DNA of 64,000 nt, taken from contig CAZIWH010000003.1 of the NCBI GenBank assembly GCA_964542985.1, positions 6,351 to 70,350 of the forward strand, read 5' to 3'. This stretch comes from QNYQ01 sp964542985. Lineage in GTDB: Archaea; Thermoproteota; Thermoprotei_A; Sulfolobales; Pyrodictiaceae. The notes under the pieces are model-generated. The model ran no database searches. It was not told where the DNA came from and saw only the letters and a list, made by a program, of their open reading frames with translations. Below, in pieces: positions 8,468-17,990 of the stretch; position 1 is the stretch's first letter; the number at the start of each line of letters is the position of its first letter. A program made the translations under genes and the position numbers.

Positions 8468-9078
8468 TCGAGATCCTGGCTAGGGAGGCAGTTCTCCTCG
8501 GCGCGCTCCGGCTCGGGAGCTTCAAGCTGAGCAGCGGCGCAGTGAGCCCAGTCTACCTTGATGCCAGGAGCCTCCTCCAGAGCCCCCGTGCCTACCGGCT
8601 CGTAGCTGCAGGCCTCACGGAACTCATGTATAGGATGGAGGACAAGTATGGTGGCTTTGACGCGATAGTGGGCGTAGCCACAGGGGGCGTCCCCTGGGCC
8701 GCGATGCTGGCCTACGTCTCGGGGAAGCCCCTGGGCTATGCCAGGCCGCGGAGAAAACAGCACGGTCTAGGCAGAACCGTTGAGGGAGCATGCACCGGCA
8801 GGGTGTTGCTCGTAGACGATGTCGCCACGACCGGAGGGAGTCTCGCGGCGGCTGCGGAGGCGGTGAGGGAACACGGAGGCCGCCCCGTGGCCGCGGCTGT
8901 TATAGTGGATAGGGAGCAGGGAGCCCGCGAGCTGCTGGCAGAGCATGGCGTCAAGCTCCACTCCCTCACCACGCTGAGGAGTCTGCTACAAGCAGCGGCC
9001 GGCATGGGGCTGCTGGATCGTCGCGAGGTAGAGAGGGTAATCTCAACGCTCTACGGTGGTAGACTGGAAGAGTCTTAG
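8449..9078 (+). CDS. pyrE: orotate phosphoribosyltransferase
   Basis: Transfers phosphoribose from PRPP to orotate, giving OMP. The PRPP-binding motif VLLVDDVATTGGS is intact, preceded by the FKLSSGAVSPVYLDAR strand-turn typical of OPRT and the flexible-loop region with YARPRRKQHG. At 209 residues the length is normal. The ATG lies inside the 3' end of pyrF. The pair pyrF-pyrE does in two proteins what eukaryotic UMP synthase does in one. Confidence 0.95.
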   Translation: MQVPSLVEILAREAVLLGALRLGSFKLSSGAVSPVYLDARSLLQSPRAYRLVAAGLTELMYRMEDKYGGFDAIVGVATGGVPWAAMLAYVSGKPLGYARPRRKQHGLGRTVEGACTGRVLLVDDVATTGGSLAAAAEAVREHGGRPVAAAVIVDREQGARELLAEHGVKLHSLTTLRSLLQAAAGMGLLDRREVERVISTLYGGRLEES

Positions 9079-9112
9079 CCCCCGCCTCCGTGTCAGGCCC
9101 TAGAGGTGGGCT

Positions 9113-10054
9113 TTGCAGGGCTGGGCAGGCAGGGACGTGGTCTCCATCCTTGACTTCAGCCGCGAGGATCTCGAGGTACTCTTTGAGGAGACCGATCGCA
9201 TTCGTCGCCTGGTCGCGGAGAAGGGGAGGCTGAGGCTCCTCGAGGGCTGGATAGTCGCCCTCGCGTTCTTTGAGCCTTCGACCAGGACGAGGCTAAGCTT
9301 CGAGGCAGCTGCGAAACGCATGGGCGCTGAGACCCTCGGCTTCGGTGCAGTGGAGGCTTCAAGCATAGCCAAGGGGGAGAGCCTCGGCGACACTGTAAGG
9401 ATGCTCGATAGCTATGCCGATATAATCGTGTTGAGGCATCGTTTCGAGGGCGCGGCGCTCTACGCGGCAGAGGTCGCGGGCCACCCGGTGATAAACGCAG
9501 GTGACGGGAAACAGCACCACCCGACACAAGCCATGCTAGACCTCTACACGGTAAGGACACTATTCGGTGCAATCGACGGCCTCAGCTATGCCGTGGTCGG
9601 CGACCTACGATACGGCAGGGCAGCTTCCAGCTTCATCCTCGGCCTCAGCCTCTACCGGCCGGCGATGGTCTATCTTGTTTCCCCGCCGAGTCTACGCGTA
9701 CGCGAAGAGGTGAGAATGGTTCTTGATGAGAAGGGTGTGAAGTACGTTGAAATTGAAAGGCTAGAGGATGTGCTAGGGGAGGTTGACGTGCTGTATGTTA
9801 CAAGGATACAGCGGGAGAGATTCCCCGACCCCAGGGAGTACGAGAAGGTGAAGGGAAGCTATCGTGTGACACTGAAGATGCTTGAGAAGCATGCCAGGAA
9901 GGGGCTCAGGGTGCTCCACCCCCTGCCTAGGGTGGACGAACTCGATAATGAGATAGACGCGTCCCCCTACCAGGCCTACTTTCTCCAGGCCTCGCTCGGA
10001 GTCCCGGTGAGGATGGCTCTCCTAGGGCTGGTCGCGGGGGTGCTCAAGCAGTGA
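9113..10054 (+). CDS. pyrB: aspartate carbamoyltransferase, catalytic subunit
   Basis: Catalyses the condensation of carbamoyl phosphate with aspartate. Motifs in order are FEPSTRTRLSFEAA (carbamoyl phosphate site), IIVLRH, HPTQAMLDLYT, and HPLPRVDEL near the C-terminus. All the usual active-site residues are visible in a normal 313-residue protein. The TTG start at 9113 follows GAGGTGG at 9103-9109. The stop overlaps the pyrI start by 4 bases, as expected for subunits of the catalytic/regulatory holoenzyme. Confidence 0.96.
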   Translation: MQGWAGRDVVSILDFSREDLEVLFEETDRIRRLVAEKGRLRLLEGWIVALAFFEPSTRTRLSFEAAAKRMGAETLGFGAVEASSIAKGESLGDTVRMLDSYADIIVLRHRFEGAALYAAEVAGHPVINAGDGKQHHPTQAMLDLYTVRTLFGAIDGLSYAVVGDLRYGRAASSFILGLSLYRPAMVYLVSPPSLRVREEVRMVLDEKGVKYVEIERLEDVLGEVDVLYVTRIQRERFPDPREYEKVKGSYRVTLKMLEKHARKGLRVLHPLPRVDELDNEIDASPYQAYFLQASLGVPVRMALLGLVAGVLKQ

Positions 10055-10527
10055 GTGACGATGGCCTCCTCGTGCGCCGGATAAGGGAAGGCACAGTCAT
10101 AGATCACATCCCTGCAGGCAGGGCGCTCACAGTGCTGAGGATACTTGGCATAACCGGCAGGGAGGGCTACAAGGTAGCAGTGGTGATGAATGTTGAGAGC
10201 CATAAGCTGGGCAAGAAGGATATAGTGAAGATAGAGGGCCGCATGCTGTCCCCCAGCGAGGTCAACAAGATAGCTCTGGTCGCCCCGAGCGCGACGATAA
10301 ACATAGTCAGGGACTACAAGGTAGTCGAGAAGCAGAAGGTCAGCCTCCCCGATAGGATAGACGACATACTCTCCTGCCCCAACCCCACTTGTATAACGAG
10401 ACAGCCAAGAGAGCATCTCGTGTCGAGGTTCCGCGTCCTCTCCCGCCGGCCCGTAAGGCTCCAGTGCATCTACTGTGGTACAATACTCGACGAGGACGAC
10501 GTAATGAGGCAGCTCATGGAGGGTTGA
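10051..10527 (+). CDS. pyrI: aspartate carbamoyltransferase, regulatory subunit
   Basis: The regulatory chain binds nucleotide effectors and holds the catalytic trimers together. The N-terminal allosteric domain begins RRIREGTVIDHIPAGRAL. The C-terminal zinc domain carries CPNPTC and CIYC, the four cysteines that bind structural zinc. Length 158 is normal. GTG 10051 overlaps the pyrB stop as GTGA, so translation is coupled. Feedback by CTP/ATP is family knowledge. Confidence 0.96.
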   Translation: MSDDGLLVRRIREGTVIDHIPAGRALTVLRILGITGREGYKVAVVMNVESHKLGKKDIVKIEGRMLSPSEVNKIALVAPSATINIVRDYKVVEKQKVSLPDRIDDILSCPNPTCITRQPREHLVSRFRVLSRRPVRLQCIYCGTILDEDDVMRQLMEG

Positions 10528-10533
10528 AGCCAC

Positions 10534-11286
10534 TTGGCGCCAGGCAACCCGGTATACAGTAGCCTTGAGCTGAGCCGACTCCACTGGCGCGGTGGAGGCG
10601 TGAGCCTCCTAGTCTACAGGCCCGTGGGCAGCTCGGCTATCGGGGCCGCCACGAGGCCCGGCAGGTTCATCATGTTCTGGTATCCGGGCGTTGAATCCAT
10701 ACCTCTCGCCCCCTTCCCCGCCCCAGGCGGCATAGGGCTTCTAGTCAAGACTCGGGGCGAGACCACGCGGCTCCTCGTAGAGAAGCCCCCTAGATGGGCA
10801 GGCGCCATAGGCCCGCTCGGCAGGGAAGCACAGCTGCCCCGGGGCAGGTGGCTCCTAGTAGCCGGGGGCACGGGGGCTGCTGCGGCGCTGCAAGCCGCGT
10901 GGAGCACGGGCACTGGGATCCTAGTCTACGGTGTCAGGAGCGCAGCCGAAGCGGCACCCCTCCAGGGCTTCATTCCCCCGGGCTGCTCGCTGCGTTACGC
11001 CTCGGAAGACGGGAGCATAGGGTTCCACGGGACAGTCGTGGAGGCCGCGGCGGAGCTGTGGCGCAGCGGCGGCTTCGACCATGTCTTTGCCGCCGGACCC
11101 CCAGCAATGCTCTGCGCCATAGCCGAAGTGCTTCCCTCGGAGCGGCTCTACGTCTCCCTCGAGGCCCATGTGCGCTGTGGCCTCGGCTTCTGCGGGAAGT
11201 GCGGCCTCGGCGGGGGCGAGAAGCTGCTATGCCGGGACGGGACTGTATACCCTTGGCGCGTGGCCAGGAGGCTCCTAGACTGCTAG
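10534..11286 (+). CDS. pyrK: dihydroorotate dehydrogenase electron transfer subunit
   Basis: PyrK passes electrons from the FMN dihydroorotate dehydrogenase subunit to NAD through FAD and a [2Fe-2S] cluster. The C-terminal cluster motif is complete: Cys-x4-Cys-x2-Cys-x9-Cys in CGLGFCGKCGLGGGEKLLC. The NAD-binding segment LLVAGGTGAAAAL is visible at the middle. TTG 10534 begins 6 bases after pyrI. The usual partner pyrD is not in this window, which is notable because pyrK and pyrD are often adjacent. The 3' end overlaps the proposed pyrC start. Confidence 0.9.
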   Translation: MAPGNPVYSSLELSRLHWRGGGVSLLVYRPVGSSAIGAATRPGRFIMFWYPGVESIPLAPFPAPGGIGLLVKTRGETTRLLVEKPPRWAGAIGPLGREAQLPRGRWLLVAGGTGAAAALQAAWSTGTGILVYGVRSAAEAAPLQGFIPPGCSLRYASEDGSIGFHGTVVEAAAELWRSGGFDHVFAAGPPAMLCAIAEVLPSERLYVSLEAHVRCGLGFCGKCGLGGGEKLLCRDGTVYPWRVARRLLDC

Positions 11287-12503
11287 CGGTCTGTGGCCTT
11301 CTCCACGACCCCTCGGCGGGGATGAGGGGAGAGGAGGCCTGCATAGTAGCGAGGGATGGCATCATAATCGAGGTGCGCGAGGAGCCGCCCAGCAGCGCCC
11401 TCGTGCTCGACGCTAGGCCCGTAGGCGGCCTTGTGCTGCCAGGCCTCGTCGACATACATGTCCATCTACGTGGCCTTGGCCTCGCATACAAGGAGGACGA
11501 GCGCAGTGGCACCATGGCCGCAGCGTCCTCCGGCATAACCCTTGTAGCGGATATGCCCAACACTGTGCCCCGCCTGAATACGCCGGCAACGCTCGCAGAG
11601 AAGCTGAAGGCCCTCCAGCGGGGCGCCGTAGTAGAGTACAGGGTTTACGCCGCTGTCCCGCCACGGCACCTAGAGCCCGGGAGGCTGCTCGCTCACCCCT
11701 GCGTAGCAGGCTTCAAGCTATACCCCTCCGACCTCGAGCGCCGCCACAGCCAGGTTGAACGCGCCCTCTCTCTCCACGGAGTCCTCGTGGCGCTTCACCC
11801 AGAGCTCCCCGAGGCCGAGAAGCCCCCCGTGGAGCCCGGCGGCTCGCAGAGAAGCCTCAGGGGATGCCACTGGGAGACAGCAGCCGTGGACTACGTCGCC
11901 GAGGCCTACGCCCCGGAGGCGAGGGTGCACGTTACGCACGTGAGCTGCCCCTCGAGCATAGAGGCGGCGAAGCGCCACGGCTTCACCGTGGACGTGACGC
12001 CCCACCACCTCCTCCTTGAGCCCCAGCCGGGGTGCTTGAGTCACGTCAACCCGCCGCTCCGCGGGGAGGCGGAGAGAATGGGCCTCCTCAAAGCCCTCCT
12101 CGAGGGCGCTGTGGACGCAGTGGCCAGTGACCATGCTCCACACGCGCCGTGGGAGAAGGGCGGCGACCCTCTACGCTGCCCGCCCGGGATAGCCTCAGCC
12201 GAGACCTGGCCCCTGGCACTCTACTGCCTAGTGGCTGCCGGCGCCTTAAGCCTTGGTGAGTACATAGTTCTCGCCTCCCAGAGGCCTGCGAGGATAATTG
12301 GCGCGGAGAGATGCCTCCAGCCGGGATGCCCGGCCTCAATAACGGTGCTGAAACCAACCCATGGAAGATACTGGCCACGGGGTTTGAGCAAGGCAGTGCT
12401 TACGCCCTGGACGGGTCGCAGGACATGCGCCGAGGCTCTTGCGTCAATAGTAGCCGGCACCCCCACCTACATGGCTCTGGGGCTCCCGCTGCGGAGAACA
12501 TAG
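11280..12503 (+). CDS. pyrC: dihydroorotase, with a probable CTG start codon
   Basis: Zinc amidohydrolase that closes carbamoyl aspartate to dihydroorotate. Metal and substrate motifs are DIHVHLRG, ADMPNT, GFKLYPSD, HVTHVSC, DVTPHH and ASDHAPHAP. No ATG, GTG or TTG is in frame before the conserved N-terminal strand (LLHDPSAG). The first ATG, at 11322, would remove that strand. CTG at 11280 gives 407 residues and has AGGAGG at 11266-11271 with an 8-base spacer, the best ribosome site in the area. I therefore propose the CTG start. The gene overlaps the end of pyrK and completes the pyr run. Confidence 0.88.
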   Translation: MLAVCGLLHDPSAGMRGEEACIVARDGIIIEVREEPPSSALVLDARPVGGLVLPGLVDIHVHLRGLGLAYKEDERSGTMAAASSGITLVADMPNTVPRLNTPATLAEKLKALQRGAVVEYRVYAAVPPRHLEPGRLLAHPCVAGFKLYPSDLERRHSQVERALSLHGVLVALHPELPEAEKPPVEPGGSQRSLRGCHWETAAVDYVAEAYAPEARVHVTHVSCPSSIEAAKRHGFTVDVTPHHLLLEPQPGCLSHVNPPLRGEAERMGLLKALLEGAVDAVASDHAPHAPWEKGGDPLRCPPGIASAETWPLALYCLVAAGALSLGEYIVLASQRPARIIGAERCLQPGCPASITVLKPTHGRYWPRGLSKAVLTPWTGRRTCAEALASIVAGTPTYMALGLPLRRT

Positions 12504-12817
12504 GCCAGGTCACGTAGGAGGAACCTGCCTGGCGCTTCCAGCCTCCTAGCCATCACGGAGTGTATCATGCCGCCAACCCTCTGCCCAGCGAAGTACGCAG
12601 CTATGAACGCGGCCAGCAGGTATAGCCCGGGTCCGCTCAGCCCTGCCCCAGCAGCCCGCCGGAGGAGGGCAACGAGGGGCACCGGCGCGTGGACGGCGAG
12701 TATCCACTCAAGCCTGCTCCCGACGCGCTTAGCGTAGGCCCTCCAGTAGCCGGCCACAATGTTTACCCCGAAGGTGATGGCTAGGCCGGCGGCGGCCAGG
12801 CTAGGGTTTATCGTCAC
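12467..12817 (-). CDS. small hypothetical membrane protein
   Basis: A 116-residue protein with a hydrophobic N-terminal helix (about residues 5-22), a second weaker segment (about 38-52) and a third (about 62-82, GLYLLAAFIAAYFAGQ), followed by a basic C-terminal tail. That gives two or three membrane spans. No signature residues are seen. It is convergent with pyrC and overlaps its last 37 bases. Function is unknown. Confidence 0.6.
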   Translation of the reverse strand: MTINPSLAAAGLAITFGVNIVAGYWRAYAKRVGSRLEWILAVHAPVPLVALLRRAAGAGLSGPGLYLLAAFIAAYFAGQRVGGMIHSVMARRLEAPGRFLLRDLAYVLRSGSPRAM

Positions 12818-12877
12818 AAGACATCCCCTCCGGGGGAGGGATATGCTGCCCGTTACACACGAAAATGTTTTCCCCCG

Positions 12878-13189
12878 TTATTCTCGGAGCCGCCGTTTCT
12901 CGTCTCGTAGCCTCCTCAGCTCTTTTGCAATTAGACGCAGGGTCTCAAGCTTAGAACCGGCCCTGTCAACGATTATCCGCTTCTTCTGATCCCACCACCT
13001 CCTGGGATAACGTGCCTCCTCGAGGACGGGATTTAGCCCAAGCCTCTTGGCGGCCTCAACTATCTCCTCCGGCCTAGGCCTACGCACGGCCTCCCGCCGT
13101 GGAATCTTTCGCCCCTCCCCCCGGCTCAACGTTGAGTCGAGATAAGCCGGCCATACCACTACGCGCTTACCTCTAAGCTCCCGGCTCAA
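12878..13189 (-). CDS. srp19: signal recognition particle 19 kDa protein
   Basis: SRP19 binds helices 6 and 8 of SRP RNA and prepares it for SRP54 binding. This 103-residue basic protein begins GKRVVVWPAYLDSTLSRGEGRKIP, the typical SRP19 start, and contains the later NPVLEEARYPRRWW and KRIIVD segments. Length and charge fit the archaeal family. The start is TTG at 13189. No SRP RNA gene was identified nearby. Confidence 0.95.
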   Translation of the reverse strand: MSRELRGKRVVVWPAYLDSTLSRGEGRKIPRREAVRRPRPEEIVEAAKRLGLNPVLEEARYPRRWWDQKKRIIVDRAGSKLETLRLIAKELRRLRDEKRRLRE

Positions 13190-13254
13190 GGCGGCGCTCC
13201 CAGGAGCCGGTTCCTTGTACGCTGCCGTCTTATGTTTCCGTGTTCTCGTGTGGG

Positions 13255-14475
13255 CTACTCGTAGCGAAGCGCCTCCGCTGGCGGTATCTTCGCGGCCTTG
13301 TAGGCGGGGAACACGCTGCCTGTTACACCAACTACCACGGTCATCACAAGAGTGTTAAGCAGCAGGCCCGGAGTTACGGCAGGTGGTGCCTTGATAACAA
13401 TGGTCTGCGCTCCCTTTATGACCATGCCCTTACCTGCCAGCACATGAGCAGCCGCAACTCCTGCGGCGATGCCCACTATTGAGCCTAGCAGGCTCATAAT
13501 TAATGCTTCTAGCAGTATCATAGCCACTACCTCGCCGTTAGTGAACCCTATAGCTTTGAGCACCCCGATCTCCCTGGTTCTCTCCATTACCGATGTTATC
13601 ATTGTAGCAGCGACACCTGTGACCGCTACAGCGAAGGCGGCACTCCCGGCCGCGAGTGTGACGAACTTCATAGCAGTAGTGACCGAAGCTACGACCCTAG
13701 ATATCTCAATAAGGGAGATAACGCCCACCTTATCCCCATAGACGTCCCTAAGGTACTTTGTAAGGTTCTCCACGTAGGCTGGATTCCTTGTAACGACTAT
13801 AATGCCGCTCCAGTGCTTCATGTCGAGAAGCCTCGGGCCCGCGCTCAGCGGGAGAAATACCGTCAAGTCGGGGTTCACGAAGAACGCGTTCCCGAATTCC
13901 CTTAGGACACCAGTCACAATAACGTTTACACTCTTTGTATGTAGCTTGCCCGCTTTAAATACATAGTAGGTAAGCGTCAGCACATCGCCGACATTATAGT
14001 AGCGGCGGCCGCTCTGGTCATAAGCTATGTAGTGGCCTATCACGGCGCTTGCAGATTGCGAGGGCGGCGGAATGCTTCCCACTTCGAGCCGGAGCTTCCC
14101 AAGAGCATGGAAGAATACATTCATGTCAACGGCATATACCGCTACGTTAAGCGTCCGTCCCCCTTGTCTAACCTCGGCCCTCATGCTATAGAAAGGGGTC
14201 ACTGCTTCAACCCCCGGCAGGGAGCGAAGGAAGTCTAGATCGGCTGCCGTCATCTGGTAGCTGCTTCCCGGGACGAGCACGATAAGGTTCTGGCCGAGGC
14301 CCTCAAGCTGGTGAATAACATAGTTCGAGTAGCCCTGCACGACACCCAGTATCGCCACGAGCGCCATGGGGCCTATTGCTATCCCCAGCACCGTCAAGAG
14401 GCTGCGTACTCTGCGTTCGGTCAGCGCCTTGGCAGAGTACCTTGCCAGGTCAGGAAGCTCCCCCAGAAGGCCCAT
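13255..14475 (-). CDS. ABC transporter permease, MacB/FtsX type
   Basis: A permease with one N-terminal membrane helix (LLTVLGIAIGPMALVAILG), a large external domain (about residues 60-270) and three C-terminal helices with the family segment ERTREIGVLKAIGFTNGEV and a last loop FPAYKAAKIPPAEALRYE. This is the MacB/FtsX fold, in which mechanical motion rather than a channel drives export or extracts substrates from the membrane. ATG 14475 is chosen because GGAGGG lies 8 bases upstream; upstream starts to 14523 are possible. It is the third gene of a set with the exoprotein and ATPase and overlaps the exoprotein gene by 26 bases. Confidence 0.9.
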   Translation of the reverse strand: MGLLGELPDLARYSAKALTERRVRSLLTVLGIAIGPMALVAILGVVQGYSNYVIHQLEGLGQNLIVLVPGSSYQMTAADLDFLRSLPGVEAVTPFYSMRAEVRQGGRTLNVAVYAVDMNVFFHALGKLRLEVGSIPPPSQSASAVIGHYIAYDQSGRRYYNVGDVLTLTYYVFKAGKLHTKSVNVIVTGVLREFGNAFFVNPDLTVFLPLSAGPRLLDMKHWSGIIVVTRNPAYVENLTKYLRDVYGDKVGVISLIEISRVVASVTTAMKFVTLAAGSAAFAVAVTGVAATMITSVMERTREIGVLKAIGFTNGEVVAMILLEALIMSLLGSIVGIAAGVAAAHVLAGKGMVIKGAQTIVIKAPPAVTPGLLLNTLVMTVVVGVTGSVFPAYKAAKIPPAEALRYE

Positions 14476-17400
14476 CCGCGCCCTCCCTCCTAGCCTCATC
14501 CTCGAGGAGCTGGCGGCCCTCAAGCAGCTCTTCTGGAATCGCCTCGCCTCTCCTATGCCTTCTCAGCAAGGCTGTAGCCACGAGCACGGAGACGGCAGCG
14601 GCGAGGACATAGGTCCACCTAAGCGGTTCTTCCGTGTGCTTTTCTGCCAGCTGCTTGACGGGTGCCGTGGGTTGAGGCTGCGGCACAGGAGTGACGTTGT
14701 ACTCTGCTCGGTAGATGTAGCCGTACTCATCCATGTAGGTAACCGTGACCATTACTGTACTCCGCGGCTTTGAGACATTGTAGAGTGTGAGCTTGAAGGG
14801 GGTCTCGCTGCCAGGGTCTAAGCTGCCTACGATATAGGTTGCCGTTGCGTTCCCGGAGCGAGCCTCAACTATGACGTTCTCGGCTGTCTCGACCCCCAGG
14901 TTGGCCACGCTTCCTCTAACCGTTACTTCTACACCGGTCGCCGTGGCCTTGAGGCTGCGAGCGAGAACGCGCACTGGCGGCTCAAGCACCGAGGCTATGG
15001 TTGCATTAAACATGTGCTTGTAGCCTAACGCGTCATCGTAGACGACGGCTACCATGCCGCTGAACGTGTAGGTCTTCGTGCCCGCGAAGCTGCTCGGGTT
15101 GAAGACTAGCTGGAACACTATCTTCTTGGTCGTGTTAGGCGGCAGCACCGTGAGGTAAGCGAGCGGCCTAACCGGGTACGCTGCCTGGCCTAGAGGCATT
15201 AAGTAAACGTAGACGTTGTAGGCGGCGACGCTCCCCCGGTTCGAGACATAGATCGTTACGTTCGCCACGCCCCCTCTCATAGGCGCCCTTGGACTACTCC
15301 ACACAAGCAGCGGCTCAGCGCCCCCTGTGGAGGGGAGGCGGAGCGTGGCAGTGGTGCTTTGGAGCACGCTCAGCTCGTCGCGCCACAGGGCAACCAGTAT
15401 GGCGCGTGGAGAGCGAAGCGGTTTCTCGACAGCCACGGTGGCCTCGTAGAGCAGAGGATCGCTATACTTGAGCCCGGATAGGCTTGCAGCTCCGTCTAGC
15501 CCCTTTAGTCTCTCCAGCAGCTTCTTGGGCAGGGCCTGCAGCAGCCCAGCCCCGGTCCCGGCGGGGCGAAGCACGACCACACTGTCGCCATCGCTTGGGT
15601 CGCGCAGGCCAGCTGGAAGGAGCAGCCGGAGCGAGACCAGGCCGGACACGAGGCGAGGATCAATGTCTACGAGCAACATGAGCTTCGCGGTTCTCGAGCC
15701 AGGTGTGGGTGTCGTAGCCCACCAAGCGGTGACGGGGATGACAGCCTCTGCCGGGGAGGCGAGCTGCAGCCTCAATGAGAGAGCCGCGTGCCGGCTCAGC
15801 GTGGCACCATATACTCTCACGGTGTAGTGGGCTTCAAGCACCGGGTTGCCCGGCTTACGTGGCACATCTACGTAGAGCACCGTGGTGCAGAATCCANNNN
15901 NNNNNNACTGCGTCGCAGAGACCCGTGGTAGAGTTGAAACCTCCACCCGTGAGGTGGAGCCGGAGGCCTTGCACAGTCCAGGGGCCTGGGTTGTAGATGG
16001 TTACTTGCAATGGTGCATTGACATCCCCGGGGAGCACCATGAGGGGGCTGCCTGTGGGTGATACCCAGTACGCTGAGACAAGGCGCAACGCTTGTACATA
16101 CCTAGAGGGCTCCTCTATGCTGAGAAGCACTGGGAACACGTGTCTACCTATTATGACGCCCGTCTGGCCCTGGTAGCTGTAGAGCACTACGGCGCCGAGA
16201 CGATGGAGCCCGGGTGGAGCAGAAGAGACATTCAATGTAAACACTAGGCTGCATTGCGTCCCCGGAGCGACTGTGGCGTCAAGACAGCTCCCCTCAAGCG
16301 ATAACTGGCGTACGCCGCGAGGGAGCCCGGAGAGATTGGCGGAGACCACGTGGACGGGGCTGGGAGCAGTGTTCGCCAGAACAATGCGAAGCTCAACTCT
16401 GCCTGAACCGGGCAGCACCACAACCGGGCTCGTGGAGGCGTTCAACAACACGATGGGCTGTTCTCTGGGCACAGGTAACTGGGCCTCCAGCGAGGCGTGA
16501 GCAACATAGCTGCCTCCCGCCGGCGTGGCGAGGGAGAGCGTCAAGTTAAGCACCACAATAGCTTCGTTGACCCCGCCGGGGACAACGATACCCGGGACAG
16601 CAACCTCAATCATTGAGGCGTCGCCGGCGGCGGCCACGATGCGCGCATAGCTCCTAGGAGCCCCTGCCCGTAGGCCCGCGGGCGGGAGAGGCTTGGCCGA
16701 GACTGCGACGTTCGTAACTCTGTCGCTGCCACGGTAGAGGATTAGGGTACGGGCCTCAAGCCCGTAACCCCTATCGCCTCCCGCGACCCAGGAGGACCAG
16801 TAAGCCTGCAGCAGGCTGAGCGCTGGCCTCCTCTCGGCCACGGGGAAGCCGAGCCTAACCGTGGCCGGGATCCAGGTGACCGTGTCCCCCTTCTCGACGC
16901 GCAGGTCAAGCTTGAGAGCCCCGGTGTAGTTGCCCGGCCGGCTGGCGGTGTTTAGGCGGAATGATAGTGGGAAGCTGTCCCCGTAGCCTAGCCTCAGCTG
17001 CTGGAAGCCGGAGAGCTGTTGTGAGGACGCCGCCTCGAAGCCGCTAGGGAGGCTGAGGCTATAATTTACCCCAGTCACGGTCCAGGGCTCAAGCAGCTGC
17101 AGCTCAACCCGATATGCAGCATTCCTTTCACTGGGCGCAGCGTAGCCGTCAACCCACCCCGCGTACAGCAGCGCAAGCCTGGGCACCGGCGGCTTAGACA
17201 CCTCCACTGTCGTGTTCAGTTTAACACTCCTGGCCAGCGTTATGTTGCAGACTGTGCATGTGTAGTTAAGCGTGACCCTCAGCGTGTAGTTCCCCGGCTC
17301 GGTGCCCGGTGGAACGAAGACCCCGCTTATCCTCACTGTCGCTGACTCGTTCCCGGTAAGTCCTCTGAGCCGGACAATAGCCCTATGGGGGCTCCAGCCG

Positions 17401-17990
17401 CCAGGGAGCACGACCTCGACTGTGAGGTTCTCCACCGCCTCGGGTCCATGGTTGGTCACGTTGAGGCTCAGCGTCGCCCCCTCGGTGCCCGGGTAGTTGA
17501 AGGGACTCAGCCTGGCCTTGGAGATAGTGAGCCCCGCTCTCGGACACCCCTTAACTTCCAACGCTAGAGTGATGTTCTGTCTCACGGTGGAGCCGTCAAC
17601 ATATATAACCAATGCCTTGATTATGATAGTGTAGTTGCCCGGAGTCACGTCCTTCGCTGCCGAAAGATTAACGGTGAAACTCCTAGCCTCGCCTGGCAGA
17701 ACGCCCATACCCCAGACAAGCCTGCCGGGAGAGACGCTGATCCCAGTCGGGGCAGCTACGGTGAGCACCACATACTCCGCGGGATTCTGGCCGGGAGAGT
17801 AGAGCAAGCTGAAGCTGAGCGATGCATTGCCCCCAGGGACGAGGTAGGGCCCACAGGGACCCGAGACGCTGCTCTTCAGGAGCACGAGCGGCTCGGTCGA
17901 TGCGCCCCCGATAGGCGCTGCAAGCACAGTTGCCAGCAGAAGCACCGACATATATATGAGGCGCCTATCCAACACCGTCCTAACCTCCAT
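14450..17990 (-). CDS. large exported CARDB/NEW3-type repeat protein, split by an assembly gap
   Basis: One gene read as two pieces because 10 Ns at 15897-15906 disturb the frame. The N-terminal piece has a signal peptide (LIYMSVLLLATVLAAPIGGAS), then repeated immunoglobulin-like beta domains with phrases such as NVTNHGPEAVENLTVEV and NPGPWTVQGL, typical of CARDB/NEW3 domains. The C-terminal piece continues these domains and ends with one membrane helix (TYVLAAAVSVLVATALL) and a charged tail, so it is anchored with most of the chain outside. Many N-x-S/T sites fit glycosylation. About 1,180 residues in all. It lies between the ATPase and the permease and overlaps both, so it likely works with that ABC system. 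Confidence 0.85.
15897..15906. other. assembly gap (10 N) inside the exoprotein gene
   Basis: Ten Ns of placeholder length. The flanking reading frames of the exoprotein agree only if the true missing length is a multiple of three, so the run of ten is not the real distance. The frame change here is an assembly effect and does not indicate a pseudogene. Confidence 0.9.

Noticed and set aside
14450..17990. The exoprotein gene as a pseudogene or two genes
   Set aside because: The only break is the run of 10 Ns. The flanking frames continue the same domain type and there is no other stop.
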